A DNA stretch of 23,459 nt from positions 1 to 23,459 of the IMG/VR virus record IMGVR_UViG_3300047297_000049; one strand, written 5' to 3'. Source of the stretch: a virus. Below, one piece after another: positions 1 to 8,312 of this stretch (position 1 is the stretch's first letter; each line of letters begins with the position of its first letter). A program made the translations under genes and the position numbers. The notes under the pieces were generated by a model. That model did not search any database and was not told the origin of the DNA. It worked only from the letters and a program-made list of their open reading frames with translations.

Positions 1-1
1 T

Positions 2-676
2 TTTGAAGAGTATGAGGCCAAACGTAGGGCTGAACTCGATGGTTTGCAGATAGGTCTGGAGTTGACCATTCAACCGCAGCTACAACAAGCAGCGGATGAT
101 TTGATCAAGATTCAGGGCTACAACCAGCAATGGAAGCAGATCCTCGAAAATGCTACAGACGAGGTTCAACGAAGTGAAGCTGAAGCGGCTATCCGTCAGA
201 ACAACGAGTTGATCCAAGAAAAGAGCACGTTCATCCAGACGAACCGTCCAAAAGTTGAGCAGTTCTACCAACAGCGTTCTGCATTCGTGCAGGAACAGTT
301 GGAAAAAGCTAGACAGTCGTTTAGCGACAAAGAATTGAGCAACAAGGCTGTTTTTACCGAGCTTCGGGAAAAGCTGTCTAAGGATTGGAAAGGCGCTAAT
401 GGGTCATTCGTACCCGGAGTACCGAATCTTGATTTGGTATCTAGTGACGAATACTTGTTGGGGTTGATCCGTGACGGTATGAAGTTTAGAGAGGGTCCAA
501 AGGTGAAGAATGCTGGAGGTTCATTAGCTGCTGCTAGTCGACCAACTGCCCGAGCCAAGACCGCTACTGACTCCAAGGTTGAAGAACTTCAAAAGAAAGC
601 ACAAGCTGGTGATAAAGGCGCAACGCGAGATCTTTTGGCAAACCTTTTGATGGCAAACAAACAACGCCGTCGATAA
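2..676 (+). CDS. Putative capsid scaffolding protein, 5' end outside window
   Basis: The reading frame is open from the left edge, so the gene starts upstream; an internal TTG at 44 is not needed as a start. The visible 224 residues are Gln/Glu/Lys-rich and mostly helical with a likely coiled coil in the first half, and end in a basic tail (KQRRR). A charged, Cys-free helical protein directly before the major capsid gene is the usual place and composition of a phage scaffolding protein, which guides procapsid assembly and then leaves. Seen: composition and position. Inferred: function. No protease motif is visible in the part present. An unrelated virion protein is possible. Confidence 0.6.
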   Translation, partial: FEEYEAKRRAELDGLQIGLELTIQPQLQQAADDLIKIQGYNQQWKQILENATDEVQRSEAEAAIRQNNELIQEKSTFIQTNRPKVEQFYQQRSAFVQEQLEKARQSFSDKELSNKAVFTELREKLSKDWKGANGSFVPGVPNLDLVSSDEYLLGLIRDGMKFREGPKVKNAGGSLAAASRPTARAKTATDSKVEELQKKAQAGDKGATRDLLANLLMANKQRRR

Positions 677-692
677 CTCAGGAGTTTTTAAA

Positions 693-1850
693 ATGGCTAC
701 TATCACATCTGCTGCCTTGGGCAATGGTAACGGTTCCTATACAACCGACATCGTCGTTAAAGACCTCGACATGACCGTGTCGAACTATGTTAAGGATCGC
801 ACCCCGATCACTAACATGGCTATGTCTAAAAAGCGCAAAGTTAACTCAACTCTGCACATTTGGCCTAACGACTATTTCCGTGTTCCCGCTTTGAACGCCA
901 AGTTGGAAGGCGCTGCTGTTTCTTCATCAGCTGCTGCTTCTAACACTCGTTCTAACTTGGGTAACTACACTCAGATTTTCACAACTGTGATCGGTGCTAC
1001 TGGTACTGCTCGTGCTGTGGAACAAGCTGGTGGCGACCCACAAGCCTACCAAGAAGTCAAGCAATTGACTGAAATCATGTTCGACGTTGAGTTGCAAATG
1101 GTTCGCGCTGACGGTGCTTCTATCAAGTACTCTGGTCAAGCTGCTACCCAAGGCGCATCACCCAACGACGGTCGTCGTTTTGGTTCTTTGTACTCTTTTG
1201 CTGGCACTCGCTCTGGTAACGACACCGACGGCACTTCTGTGTTGAACTTGGCTACCTCTGACAGCAATGACACCACTTCAGCTACTGCTACCAACACACC
1301 TTTCAACGGTTCGTTGGCTAACGCTGGTTTGGGTTATTTCACTTTCAGCTCAGGCGTGACCTTGCAGCAATTCAGCCCCTACCTGTACAAGCAGTTGGTG
1401 ACTGTTGCTGAACAACGCTTCAACGCCAAGATCACTAACATGGTGGTCCCAACCTCGATGCGTACTCACATCAGCGACATGATGCCTACCAGCCGTAGCA
1501 TCAACCGTTTCAACCCCGCTGACAAAGGCGACACTATCTCGACTTACGAAGGTGACTTCAACTACACCTACCAAATCGACGATAGCTGGGTGATGGACCA
1601 AACTGGTGCTGATAACACCTCTGCCCTGTTCTTGAACCCTGACGTGGTTCAATGGGGTAGCTTGCGTGAACTGGGCCCCAACAACGAAGTGTTCTCTAAC
1701 GCTGACGCTTCTTTGGACCAGTACATCATGGAAGGTACTTTGATCGTTCGCAACCCTGCTGGCGTGGCTGTTTTGGCAGCTATCAGCCCAACAGGTGCAG
1801 CTGTGACAACTCCCCGTCCTTCTGCTCAAGTGCAACGCTACTTGTCGTAA
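693..1850 (+). CDS. Major capsid protein, SU10-like (DUF5309-type)
   Basis: A 385-aa protein that forms the icosahedral or prolate shell. The N-terminal region (STY-rich start, then DRTPITNMAMSKKRKVNST at about 36-54, then HIWPNDYF) and the TARAVEQAGG..AYQEV block around residue 110 are typical of the SU10/DUF5309 major capsid family, and the length fits. The C-terminal third carries the LNPDVVQWGSLRELGPN stretch that I also associate with this family. A strong ribosome site (CAGGAG) lies 10 bases before the ATG. The gene is followed immediately by an intrinsic terminator, as expected for a very highly expressed gene. Codon choice is strongly biased (AAC, GGT, GCT), also consistent with high expression. 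Confidence 0.9.
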   Translation: MATITSAALGNGNGSYTTDIVVKDLDMTVSNYVKDRTPITNMAMSKKRKVNSTLHIWPNDYFRVPALNAKLEGAAVSSSAAASNTRSNLGNYTQIFTTVIGATGTARAVEQAGGDPQAYQEVKQLTEIMFDVELQMVRADGASIKYSGQAATQGASPNDGRRFGSLYSFAGTRSGNDTDGTSVLNLATSDSNDTTSATATNTPFNGSLANAGLGYFTFSSGVTLQQFSPYLYKQLVTVAEQRFNAKITNMVVPTSMRTHISDMMPTSRSINRFNPADKGDTISTYEGDFNYTYQIDDSWVMDQTGADNTSALFLNPDVVQWGSLRELGPNNEVFSNADASLDQYIMEGTLIVRNPAGVAVLAAISPTGAAVTTPRPSAQVQRYLS

Positions 1851-1863
1851 TCGACAATGTGAC

Positions 1864-1890
1864 AAGGGGGACCTTCGGGTCCTCCTTTTC
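1864..1890 (+). terminator. Intrinsic terminator after the major capsid gene
   Basis: A 10-bp stem (1864-1873 with 1878-1887, one G-U pair) is closed by a C(TTCG)G tetraloop and followed by TTTTC. It lies 13 bases after the capsid stop codon. The UUCG loop with a C-G closing pair is exceptionally stable. The T tract is short, so it may be a partial terminator that lets some transcripts reach the tail genes, or an RNA 3'-end stabiliser. Confidence 0.85.
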
Positions 1891-1903
1891 TATGGAGTAA
1901 TGT

Positions 1904-2413
1904 ATGGAATTGAATCTAAACAACGAAGAAGCCAAGGTCAACGAAGACTACTACCTCAAGGGAAACTTGGAGGCTGGTATTGAAGGCGTTGTCCGAAAGA
2001 ATGACAAGTTATACAACGAGGTCAAATCTGGCACTTGGTCGCAGACATTCAAGACCAACAACATTGACTACAAAATTGGTGCTGTTGACGGCGAAAGATA
2101 CGTTCAATACACCCAACACAATACCGATCAGATAAAAGAGTACTGCAAAGGCCGCAGGGAGTTTTATCAGATGATTGGTACAACAGATAACCCAATTTTT
2201 GCTGGCACTTTTGAGGCTATGAGTCTTCCAAAGGCTATTGCACATTCGATCAGTTCCAAGTACTTCAACAACCGTCCGTGGGAGTTGATCAAGATGGACA
2301 AAAAGGACAAGATTTTGTTCTACGCCATTGTGAACGAGTACTACTCTGAGTACGTTTGTCATCCTTCAGGAAAAATCCCTCTACCATATAATCCAGCTAT
2401 ACCGACCAAGTAA
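1904..2413 (+). CDS. Unknown phage protein between capsid and adaptor
   Basis: A 169-aa protein I cannot assign. It is rich in Tyr, Asn and Lys, with no signal peptide or membrane segment, and has two Cys. The most distinctive part is residues 85-160 (REFYQMIGTTDNPIFAGTF, then NRPWELIKMDKK, then NEYYSEYVCHPSGK), a compact aromatic-rich region that looks well folded. GGAG lies 6 bases before the ATG. It is the first gene after the capsid terminator and is 9 bases from the adaptor gene, so it probably serves head completion or virion assembly, but this rests on position only. Confidence 0.7.
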   Translation: MELNLNNEEAKVNEDYYLKGNLEAGIEGVVRKNDKLYNEVKSGTWSQTFKTNNIDYKIGAVDGERYVQYTQHNTDQIKEYCKGRREFYQMIGTTDNPIFAGTFEAMSLPKAIAHSISSKYFNNRPWELIKMDKKDKILFYAIVNEYYSEYVCHPSGKIPLPYNPAIPTK

Positions 2414-2422
2414 GGAAGAGTT

Positions 2423-3409
2423 ATGTCCCTTTTCATTCAATCTGCTAACGCATTGGTAAGTCGTGTAGCACAGTGGGTGGGGGCAATTCCTCAAAGCACT
2501 GCCATCACGGCTACTGCTTATAACTCGACTACTGGTGTCATTACGGTATCTTCTACGCCTGTTGCCACGATCCTTGCTGGTGACTTTATTGGCGTATCCA
2601 AAATGGACTCTTTTACAGCCGTGTTGTCTACAACCAGCACGACTATTACTGTGTCTGACCCTGATGGCGTTTGGAGTAGCGCTACCTATCCTTTGACCAT
2701 TTTAATGCTGCCATCTCAGTCTGCTTTGGAAATCCAGACATCGATTCAGTTGGCAGAGTTGAAGATGCGTACTTTGGAGTTGCCCGGTTTGCGTACCAAT
2801 CCTTATGGCAACACTCCCACTATTTTGACTACTAATTCTCAAGGCATGGCTCCTATCCCTGCGGATATGAACATTCCTATTTTGTTTTTCCAAGAGACTC
2901 CTAACTCAGATGTTGCTCCCGGCACACCTGCTGCCAGCATGGGTCCTTGGATCATTTATGACCGTGTTGGTGACCGTGAGATTATTCGTCGCCGCATGAT
3001 TGACCAACTGTATGTGCGTCCTTTTGGTGTGCCTCGTGTAATTCGTGCCAGCTTTTCTGAAGTTGGACCTAATTACATTTTTACGCCAAACCCCGGTGGT
3101 AACACAACCATCAAGGCTTACTACATTCGCACGTTTTCTTTCTTGTTTAGTCCTACTGAAGACGAACTTGAGCCACTTGTGCAAAGCAATGCTGTGTTGA
3201 CTTCCTTCCCTGAAGGTTATTTGTATGGAACTTTGTGGGCTTATTACGACAAGAATAAGAACACTGCTGAATCACAAAAGTGGTTGGGCAGATTCGATGA
3301 TTCGTATGGTCTGATTGAAGACCAGTACAACAAAGGCCGCTGGAAGGGTGGCGACCAACACTTGACTAGCGAGTTCCAACCTAGGGACTATCGCTATAGC
3401 TTCAGATAA
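2423..3409 (+). CDS. Head-tail adaptor protein, SU10-like
   Basis: A 328-aa protein. The first 100 residues are a beta-rich Ser/Thr region (TTGVITVSSTP, TTITVSDPDGVWSS); after it come LRTNPYGN, PIPADMNIPILFF, then DREIIRRRMIDQLYVRPFG and an aromatic C-terminus (YIRTFSFLF, PEGYLYGTLWAYYDKNKN). The RRRMIDQ-Y block plus the helical ending with ALYYGTL-like residues is what I associate with the SU10/phiEco32-type adaptor that sits on the portal and receives the nozzle. Position after an SU10-type capsid supports this. GGAAGAG precedes the ATG by 4 bases. Assignment from recollection of the family, not from a search. Confidence 0.65.
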   Translation: MSLFIQSANALVSRVAQWVGAIPQSTAITATAYNSTTGVITVSSTPVATILAGDFIGVSKMDSFTAVLSTTSTTITVSDPDGVWSSATYPLTILMLPSQSALEIQTSIQLAELKMRTLELPGLRTNPYGNTPTILTTNSQGMAPIPADMNIPILFFQETPNSDVAPGTPAASMGPWIIYDRVGDREIIRRRMIDQLYVRPFGVPRVIRASFSEVGPNYIFTPNPGGNTTIKAYYIRTFSFLFSPTEDELEPLVQSNAVLTSFPEGYLYGTLWAYYDKNKNTAESQKWLGRFDDSYGLIEDQYNKGRWKGGDQHLTSEFQPRDYRYSFR

Positions 3410-3418
3410 GGAAGAAAC

Positions 3419-5974
3419 ATGGCAACAAGCAGCATTTACACAGCCAGTGAGACTGTTGGTCTGTACGGTATTGGTTCACCCGGTGGCACGTACTTTGAGT
3501 GGTTTATTTTTTATGATTCAGCCACTGCGCCAGCAACTCCTACAGGCGGTTCTTGGAGTTTCTCTACTAATACTGGTACTACTCCAACTGGCTGGGTAGC
3601 TTCTCCACCTCCAAGTCCTACAAACCTTGTATGGGTGTCTATTGCTGTTGTTGACTCACGCAGCACTGGTGACCTGACTTGGTCTACACCCGGTTTGATG
3701 ACAGGTACTGGTTTGCCAGTGTTGACAGGTGCTGGCGTGCCTTCTTCTGGTACTGGTTTAAACACTCAGTTGTATTTGGACACATCTACAACTCCACAGT
3801 CTTTGTATAACAAGCAGTCTGGTACTTGGGTGCAGATTACTGGTTCTACCTTGTACGCTCTTGCTGGCGCTAACGCCAACATTACGTCTTTGACAGGTCT
3901 TACTGGCGGTGTTTCTACTGTTGATTATGTTGACTTTGACACAACTTACTCAACTACTTTAACTGCTGGAAGATTAGGCTGGGATGGTAACAATACGCTT
4001 GGCCTAGGTATGGCAGGTGGTAACGTTGTTCAGCATATTGGTGAAGATGTTTACTATTACGTCAAAGCTTCTGCCACGATTACCAAAGGCCAACTCTGTA
4101 TGTTTACAGGGGCTGTTGGTGCATCTGGTGTAGTGACCGCTGCTCCTGCCACTGGCGTGACAAATGGTCAGTACATTATGGGTGTTGCTGCCGAGGATAT
4201 TGCCAACAATGCATTTGGTTTAATTACTTGGTTTGGTGTTATCCACAACGTAAATACAAATTCGTTTGCTGAAGGCGATATTCTTTATTACAACTCTGCG
4301 GTAGCTGGTGGGTTTACAAATGTATTTCCAACAAGCGGTCCTATTGTTCTTGCAGCTGCTGTAGCCAAATCTGGCACAGGATCTGGAGTTTTGCAAGTTC
4401 GTGTATCTGTAACACAGCGTATTACTTCTGGCACAGGCATTACTGTTACTCAAGGTTCTACAGGCACTGCATTGGCAATTGATAGCACTGTTGCTACTTT
4501 GACAGGCACTCAAACCCTGACAAACAAAACAATCAATGCTGCAAACAACACTATCACCAACATTCCAAATGCTTCATTGGTATATGACAGCGTAAACATT
4601 AACAGTGTTGACTTTACCCTTGGTAACGTTCAGCTGGTGGGTCCTGATTGGATTTTGCCTAGTTATGCAGGTAACGCAGGTAAAGTGTTGACTGTTAACC
4701 CATCTGCCAACGATGTGCAATGGAATGCAGTTAGCGGTACAGGTACTGTAACCAGTATTGATGTATCTGGTGGTACTACAGGTTTAACAACAACTGGTGG
4801 ACCTATTACTGCGGCTGGCACTATTACTATTGGTGGCACTTTGGCTTTGGCAAGTGGCGGTACAGGCGCTACTACAGCCTCTGGTGCTCGTGGCGCTCTT
4901 GGATTGGGCACTGCTGCTGAACTAAATGCTGGTGTGGCAGGTGGCGTGGCTACCTTGGACGGTGGTGGCACTGTTCCTACATCTCAGTTACCTGCTGCTG
5001 TATTGGGCGCTTTAAAGTATCAAGGTACTTGGGATGCAAACGCTAACAGCCCTACCCTTGCTTCTAGTGTTGGCACACAAGGTTACTACTATGTGGTGTC
5101 TGTAGCAGGTTCAACCAACCTAAACGGCATTACAGATTGGAAGATTGGCGATTGGGCTATTTACAGTGGCACTGCTTGGCAAAAGATTGATAACACTGAT
5201 GCTGTTACATCTGTTAACGGCTACACAGGTACGGTTGTACTGTCTTACAGCGATGTAGGAGCTCCTTCTACCTCTGGCACTAATGCTACAGGCACATGGG
5301 GTATTGGTATTACTGGTAACGCAGGTACTGTGACTAACGGTGTATATACAAATGGTTCATATGCTGATCCATCTTGGATTACATCATTATCGACTACTAA
5401 GTTGTCAGGCACTGTAACCAATGCTCAATTGGCAAATAGCTCAGTAACCTTTGGTACAACAACTGTTGCACTAGGTGCTACAAGCTTGTCTTTGGGTGGT
5501 TTGACTACATTAGATGCAACTGGAGATGTAACGTTTACTGCCACATCTGCTGTTCAAATGCCTAAAGGCACAACTGGTCAGCGTCCTACTGGTGTAGCAG
5601 GTAAGTTGCGGTTTAACACAACAACTGCTGAGTTTGAAGGATATAACGGCACTGCTTGGGCAAGTGTTGGTGGTTCTGCAATTAGCAACGACACAAGCAC
5701 ATCGACAAACCTTTATCCCTTGTTTGCTGCTGCTACTAGTGGCACTGCATCAAGTGTATATACAAGCAATGCTCAATATTTGTTTAAGCCTTCTACTGGT
5801 GAGTTGAGTGTCAAAGCTCCAGTGGCAGCAAACGGTATTGTGGTGAACGCAGATTCTGTGACAAGTAACTACACTATTGCAACAGGAACAAATGGTTTCT
5901 CTGTTGGCCCATTGACTGTGGCAAGCGGTGTATCTCTAACTGTTGCAAGCGGTCAACGCCACGTAATCATTTAA
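3419..5974 (+). CDS. Multidomain tail fibre protein
   Basis: An 851-aa Gly/Thr/Ser-rich structural protein with several recognisable phage-fibre modules in order: an N-terminal beta region (1-115); a module at about 206-333 (EDVYYYVKASATITKGQL to the LQVRVSV strand) that recurs in many phage fibres; the LTGTQTLTNKTINAANNTI motif at about 360-378; the tail-repeat motif ASGGTGATTASGARGALGL near 478; a YQGTWDANANSPTL...GDWAIYSGTAWQKID module at about 535-595; and a KGTTGQRP...NTTTAEFEGYNGTAW motif near 716-750. It ends in VASGVSLTVASGQRHVII. It is the first of four fibre genes and probably the largest trimeric adhesin or its scaffold. GGAAGAAAC precedes the ATG. Confidence 0.85.
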   Translation: MATSSIYTASETVGLYGIGSPGGTYFEWFIFYDSATAPATPTGGSWSFSTNTGTTPTGWVASPPPSPTNLVWVSIAVVDSRSTGDLTWSTPGLMTGTGLPVLTGAGVPSSGTGLNTQLYLDTSTTPQSLYNKQSGTWVQITGSTLYALAGANANITSLTGLTGGVSTVDYVDFDTTYSTTLTAGRLGWDGNNTLGLGMAGGNVVQHIGEDVYYYVKASATITKGQLCMFTGAVGASGVVTAAPATGVTNGQYIMGVAAEDIANNAFGLITWFGVIHNVNTNSFAEGDILYYNSAVAGGFTNVFPTSGPIVLAAAVAKSGTGSGVLQVRVSVTQRITSGTGITVTQGSTGTALAIDSTVATLTGTQTLTNKTINAANNTITNIPNASLVYDSVNINSVDFTLGNVQLVGPDWILPSYAGNAGKVLTVNPSANDVQWNAVSGTGTVTSIDVSGGTTGLTTTGGPITAAGTITIGGTLALASGGTGATTASGARGALGLGTAAELNAGVAGGVATLDGGGTVPTSQLPAAVLGALKYQGTWDANANSPTLASSVGTQGYYYVVSVAGSTNLNGITDWKIGDWAIYSGTAWQKIDNTDAVTSVNGYTGTVVLSYSDVGAPSTSGTNATGTWGIGITGNAGTVTNGVYTNGSYADPSWITSLSTTKLSGTVTNAQLANSSVTFGTTTVALGATSLSLGGLTTLDATGDVTFTATSAVQMPKGTTGQRPTGVAGKLRFNTTTAEFEGYNGTAWASVGGSAISNDTSTSTNLYPLFAAATSGTASSVYTSNAQYLFKPSTGELSVKAPVAANGIVVNADSVTSNYTIATGTNGFSVGPLTVASGVSLTVASGQRHVII

Positions 5975-5983
5975 GGAAAACGC

Positions 5984-7090
5984 ATGTCAACGATCAGCGC
6001 ATCAACCACATCCACAACCGCATACAAAGTTACTGCGGATACCACAGGCACATTGGTGCTACAGACAGGTGCTACGCCTACTACAGCGGTTACTATTGGC
6101 ACAGATCAGTCTGTTACAACAGCAGGAACCATCAACGGCTTAACAGTCGGCAAAGGCGCTGGCGCTCAAACAAACTCGACTGCTGTTGGTAATGGCGCTT
6201 TAGCAGCATCAAATAGTGGTCAGTCTACCGCTTTGGGTTTCAACGCATTAACTGCAAACACCACAGGAAGAAACATTGGTGTTGGTCATTATTCGCTGTC
6301 TACAAACACCACAGGAACATTAAACAATGCGTTTGGTGATACTGCTCTTTACTACAACACCACAGGCTCAAACAACACAGCCGTAGGTGTTTCTGCCCTT
6401 CAGTCCAACACCACAGCAAGCAACAACACCGCTGTTGGTTATCTAGCGCTAGCCTCAAGCACCACGGTGAGCAACAACACCGCTGTTGGTTATTACGCTG
6501 GGTATCTCTCAACAGCTAGCGGTACATACGGCAACGTATTCATTGGCGCTGTTGCTGGCTACGGGAACTCTTCTGGCGGGGATAACGTCTACATTGGTGG
6601 ACGGGCAGCAGTAAACGCCAGCACAGGTTCAGGAAACATCGCAATTGGATGGCGTGCGGGTAGTGATGAAACTGGCTCAATTTTTAACATCGCCACCAAC
6701 AACGACCGAATTGTTATTGGTTCAAACAACACGACAAACGCATACATCAAAGTTGCTTGGACAGTCACATCAGATGCTCGTGATAAAGCGGATGTAGCAA
6801 ATGCAGTTTACGGTCTTAACTTTGTAAACGGACTAAGACCAGTAACTTTTGTATGGGATGAGCGTTCCAACTATGACAGCGGAGTGCCAGACGGAAGCAA
6901 AAAGAAAACCAAAACACAAATTGGCTTTTTGGCGCAAGAAGTCATTGCACTTGACTCTGACTTACTTATTGCCGACAACGAACAAGAAGATAAGTTAAAA
7001 ATTACAGAAACAAAACTGATTCCTGCTTTGGTAAAAGCCATCCAAGAACTCAAAGCAGAATTTGACGCATACAAGGAAGCACACCCATGA
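5984..7090 (+). CDS. Tail fibre with YadA-like repeats and C-terminal S74 chaperone
   Basis: A 368-aa trimeric fibre. Residues 1-50 form an N-terminal module shared with the 7306 gene (LVLQTGATPTTAVTIGTDQS). Residues 66-227 hold about ten repeats of 16-19 residues of the type TAVGxxAL-xNTTxSNN, as in YadA-like adhesin heads. Residues 263-368 are an intramolecular chaperone (peptidase S74): the SDARDK motif places Ser263 and Lys268 in the expected S-D-x-R-x-K self-cleavage dyad, followed by QIGFLAQEV and a C-terminal helix. In this family the chaperone folds the trimer and then cuts itself off. Ends with an ATGA overlap to the next gene. Confidence 0.92.
   Translation: MSTISASTTSTTAYKVTADTTGTLVLQTGATPTTAVTIGTDQSVTTAGTINGLTVGKGAGAQTNSTAVGNGALAASNSGQSTALGFNALTANTTGRNIGVGHYSLSTNTTGTLNNAFGDTALYYNTTGSNNTAVGVSALQSNTTASNNTAVGYLALASSTTVSNNTAVGYYAGYLSTASGTYGNVFIGAVAGYGNSSGGDNVYIGGRAAVNASTGSGNIAIGWRAGSDETGSIFNIATNNDRIVIGSNNTTNAYIKVAWTVTSDARDKADVANAVYGLNFVNGLRPVTFVWDERSNYDSGVPDGSKKKTKTQIGFLAQEVIALDSDLLIADNEQEDKLKITETKLIPALVKAIQELKAEFDAYKEAHP
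6419..6493 (+). repeat. Direct repeat inside YadA-like fibre repeats
   Basis: Two identical 24-base copies at 6419-6442 and 6470-6493, offset 51 bases (17 codons), coding for SNNTAVGY in each unit. The copies match at the DNA level as well as the protein level, which suggests recent unit duplication or recombination. Confidence 0.85.
7031..7086 (+). repeat. Repeated S74 C-terminal segment, copy 1
   Basis: The last 56 coding bases before the stop of the first S74 fibre align without gaps to 10112-10167 in the second S74 fibre, with 44 of 56 bases identical. Both encode VKAIQEL..FxAYK..HP. It is a possible recombination site for exchanging fibres. Confidence 0.75.
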
Positions 7091-7302
7091 ACGACTTAAC
7101 TCCTGAACAGCAAATCGCCAAGCACTACGCTGCTTGCATGGACAGCGTGAACCTCATCAATGGTGGCAAGCCTGAACGCATGACAGACGACGAATGGGCT
7201 TACTGCCTTGCAAGGAACAAAGAGCACTTACGTCTGATGCTGGCTAAAGACTTTTGGACGAATGAAGATTTAACACCGCTGCAACAAGCGGCAGGAGAAT
7301 AA
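7087..7302 (+). CDS. Small tail-fibre-linked protein, unknown function
   Basis: A 71-aa acidic, soluble protein (MNDLTPEQQIAKHYAAC at the start, MLAKDFWTNEDLTPLQQA at the end) whose start overlaps the stop of the S74 fibre (ATGA). Proteins with this AKDFWT-ED-TPLQ ending commonly follow S74 fibres in phages I recall; no function is established to my knowledge. Translational coupling and position suggest a fibre accessory or assembly factor. No membrane segment. Confidence 0.75.
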   Translation: MNDLTPEQQIAKHYAACMDSVNLINGGKPERMTDDEWAYCLARNKEHLRLMLAKDFWTNEDLTPLQQAAGE

Positions 7303-7305
7303 ATA

Positions 7306-7989
7306 ATGCCAAGCATCATCCTTTCTGACAATGGCGTATCAAGCGGCTCTGCTGGACTGAAGTCTACGGCTGCAAGCGATGGCTCTTTAGCGTTACAAAC
7401 TACTACGGCGGGTGGTACAGCTACTACTGCTGTAAGCATCGACACAAGCCAGAATGTCACAATGGCTGGAAGAACAACAAACCCAACAACAATTTCTGTT
7501 GGCGGCGCAACACCATCATCTTCTGGTTCTGGTATCACTTTCCCCGCAACTCAATCAGCATCAACTGACGCAAACACGCTGGATGATTATGAGGAAGGGA
7601 CTTGGACACCGATTTACTCTACTGATGGCACACAGCCAACGGTTTCTTATGCCGCGCAAGTTGGTCGATACACAAAAGTGGGGCGGCTTGTGACCTGTTT
7701 TGTTCGTATTGCAAGGTCTTCATCTTCCGGTGGGAGTGGAAGCATTTACATAGGAGGGCTGCCCTTTGCGGCAGCTTCAACATTTACTTACGGGCAACCG
7801 ACTAGAACTGCGTCTTGGAATTGGACTCCAGCAAGCCCTGATTACAAAGTGGAAACGCTTTATGTAGTTCCCTCAGCTACTACTGTAGGCTTGTGGGACC
7901 TTTCAACAAACGTCATTAACGTATCAGTTCTTAATGCTGCAACAAATGCGGCCACGGTTGTCGCTGTGTTTTCGTACATGACTGATTAA
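7306..7989 (+). CDS. Short tail fibre / receptor-binding protein
   Basis: A 227-aa protein. Residues 1-55 (SLALQTTTAGGTATTAVSID..QNVTMAG) resemble the N-terminal module of the 5984 fibre, probably a common attachment part. A linker leads to TDANTLDDYEEGTWTPIYS at about 87-105, a junction motif seen before C-terminal beta domains of phage fibres, followed by a beta-rich Ser/Gly/Tyr domain (106-227) likely to contact the receptor. There is no S74 domain. It lies 3 bases after the previous gene with GGAG 9 bases upstream. Confidence 0.8.
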   Translation: MPSIILSDNGVSSGSAGLKSTAASDGSLALQTTTAGGTATTAVSIDTSQNVTMAGRTTNPTTISVGGATPSSSGSGITFPATQSASTDANTLDDYEEGTWTPIYSTDGTQPTVSYAAQVGRYTKVGRLVTCFVRIARSSSSGGSGSIYIGGLPFAAASTFTYGQPTRTASWNWTPASPDYKVETLYVVPSATTVGLWDLSTNVINVSVLNAATNAATVVAVFSYMTD

Positions 7990-8036
7990 CCCATAGTCAG
8001 ACCAGATTAGTTTGACCAGACACAAAGGAAACAAAA

Positions 8037-8309
8037 ATGTCACTCACCAAAACAAATACTGTGGACCAAATTACAGTAACAGAAAACGGCACAGTTCTAT
8101 ACCGTGAAGCAACACGCATCATGGAAGACGGCAACGAGATCAGCCAAACATACCACCGCACTTCATTGACGCCCGGTCAAGACCTCACAGGTCAACCCGC
8201 CAACGTGGTTGCAATTTGCAACGCAGCTTGGACAAGTGAAGTTGTTGCTGCATACGAAGCTGCACAAGCTGCTGCCGCTGCTGCACGTCAAGCTCCACAA
8301 GGAGAATAA
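8037..8309 (+). CDS. Small tail-region protein, unknown function
   Basis: A 90-aa protein: a beta-rich half (TVDQITVTENGTVLYREAT, then MEDGNEISQTYHR) and an Ala-rich helical end (EAAQAAAAAARQAPQGE). I recall similar small proteins beside phage fibre genes, with the same TEISxTxHR and PGxDxTGQ features, but no function. AAAGGAAAC precedes the ATG by 5-6 bases. The preceding 47-base gap carries two copies of GACCAGA (8000-8006, 8014-8020) and nothing else recognised. Confidence 0.75.
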   Translation: MSLTKTNTVDQITVTENGTVLYREATRIMEDGNEISQTYHRTSLTPGQDLTGQPANVVAICNAAWTSEVVAAYEAAQAAAAAARQAPQGE

Positions 8310-8312
8310 AAC

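Noticed and set aside
6419-6493. CRISPR-like array
   Set aside because: The repeats are in frame, 51 nt apart and encode a fibre motif; the intervals are also repeat-like, not unique spacers.
6300-6512. Antisense frame with repeated Cys-rich motifs
   Set aside because: It is the reverse shadow of the YadA-like repeat units in the fibre gene, with no ribosome site.
7990-8036. Short repeats GACCAGA as a possible operator or attachment site
   Set aside because: Only two 7-base copies, no symmetry and no promoter-like hexamers.
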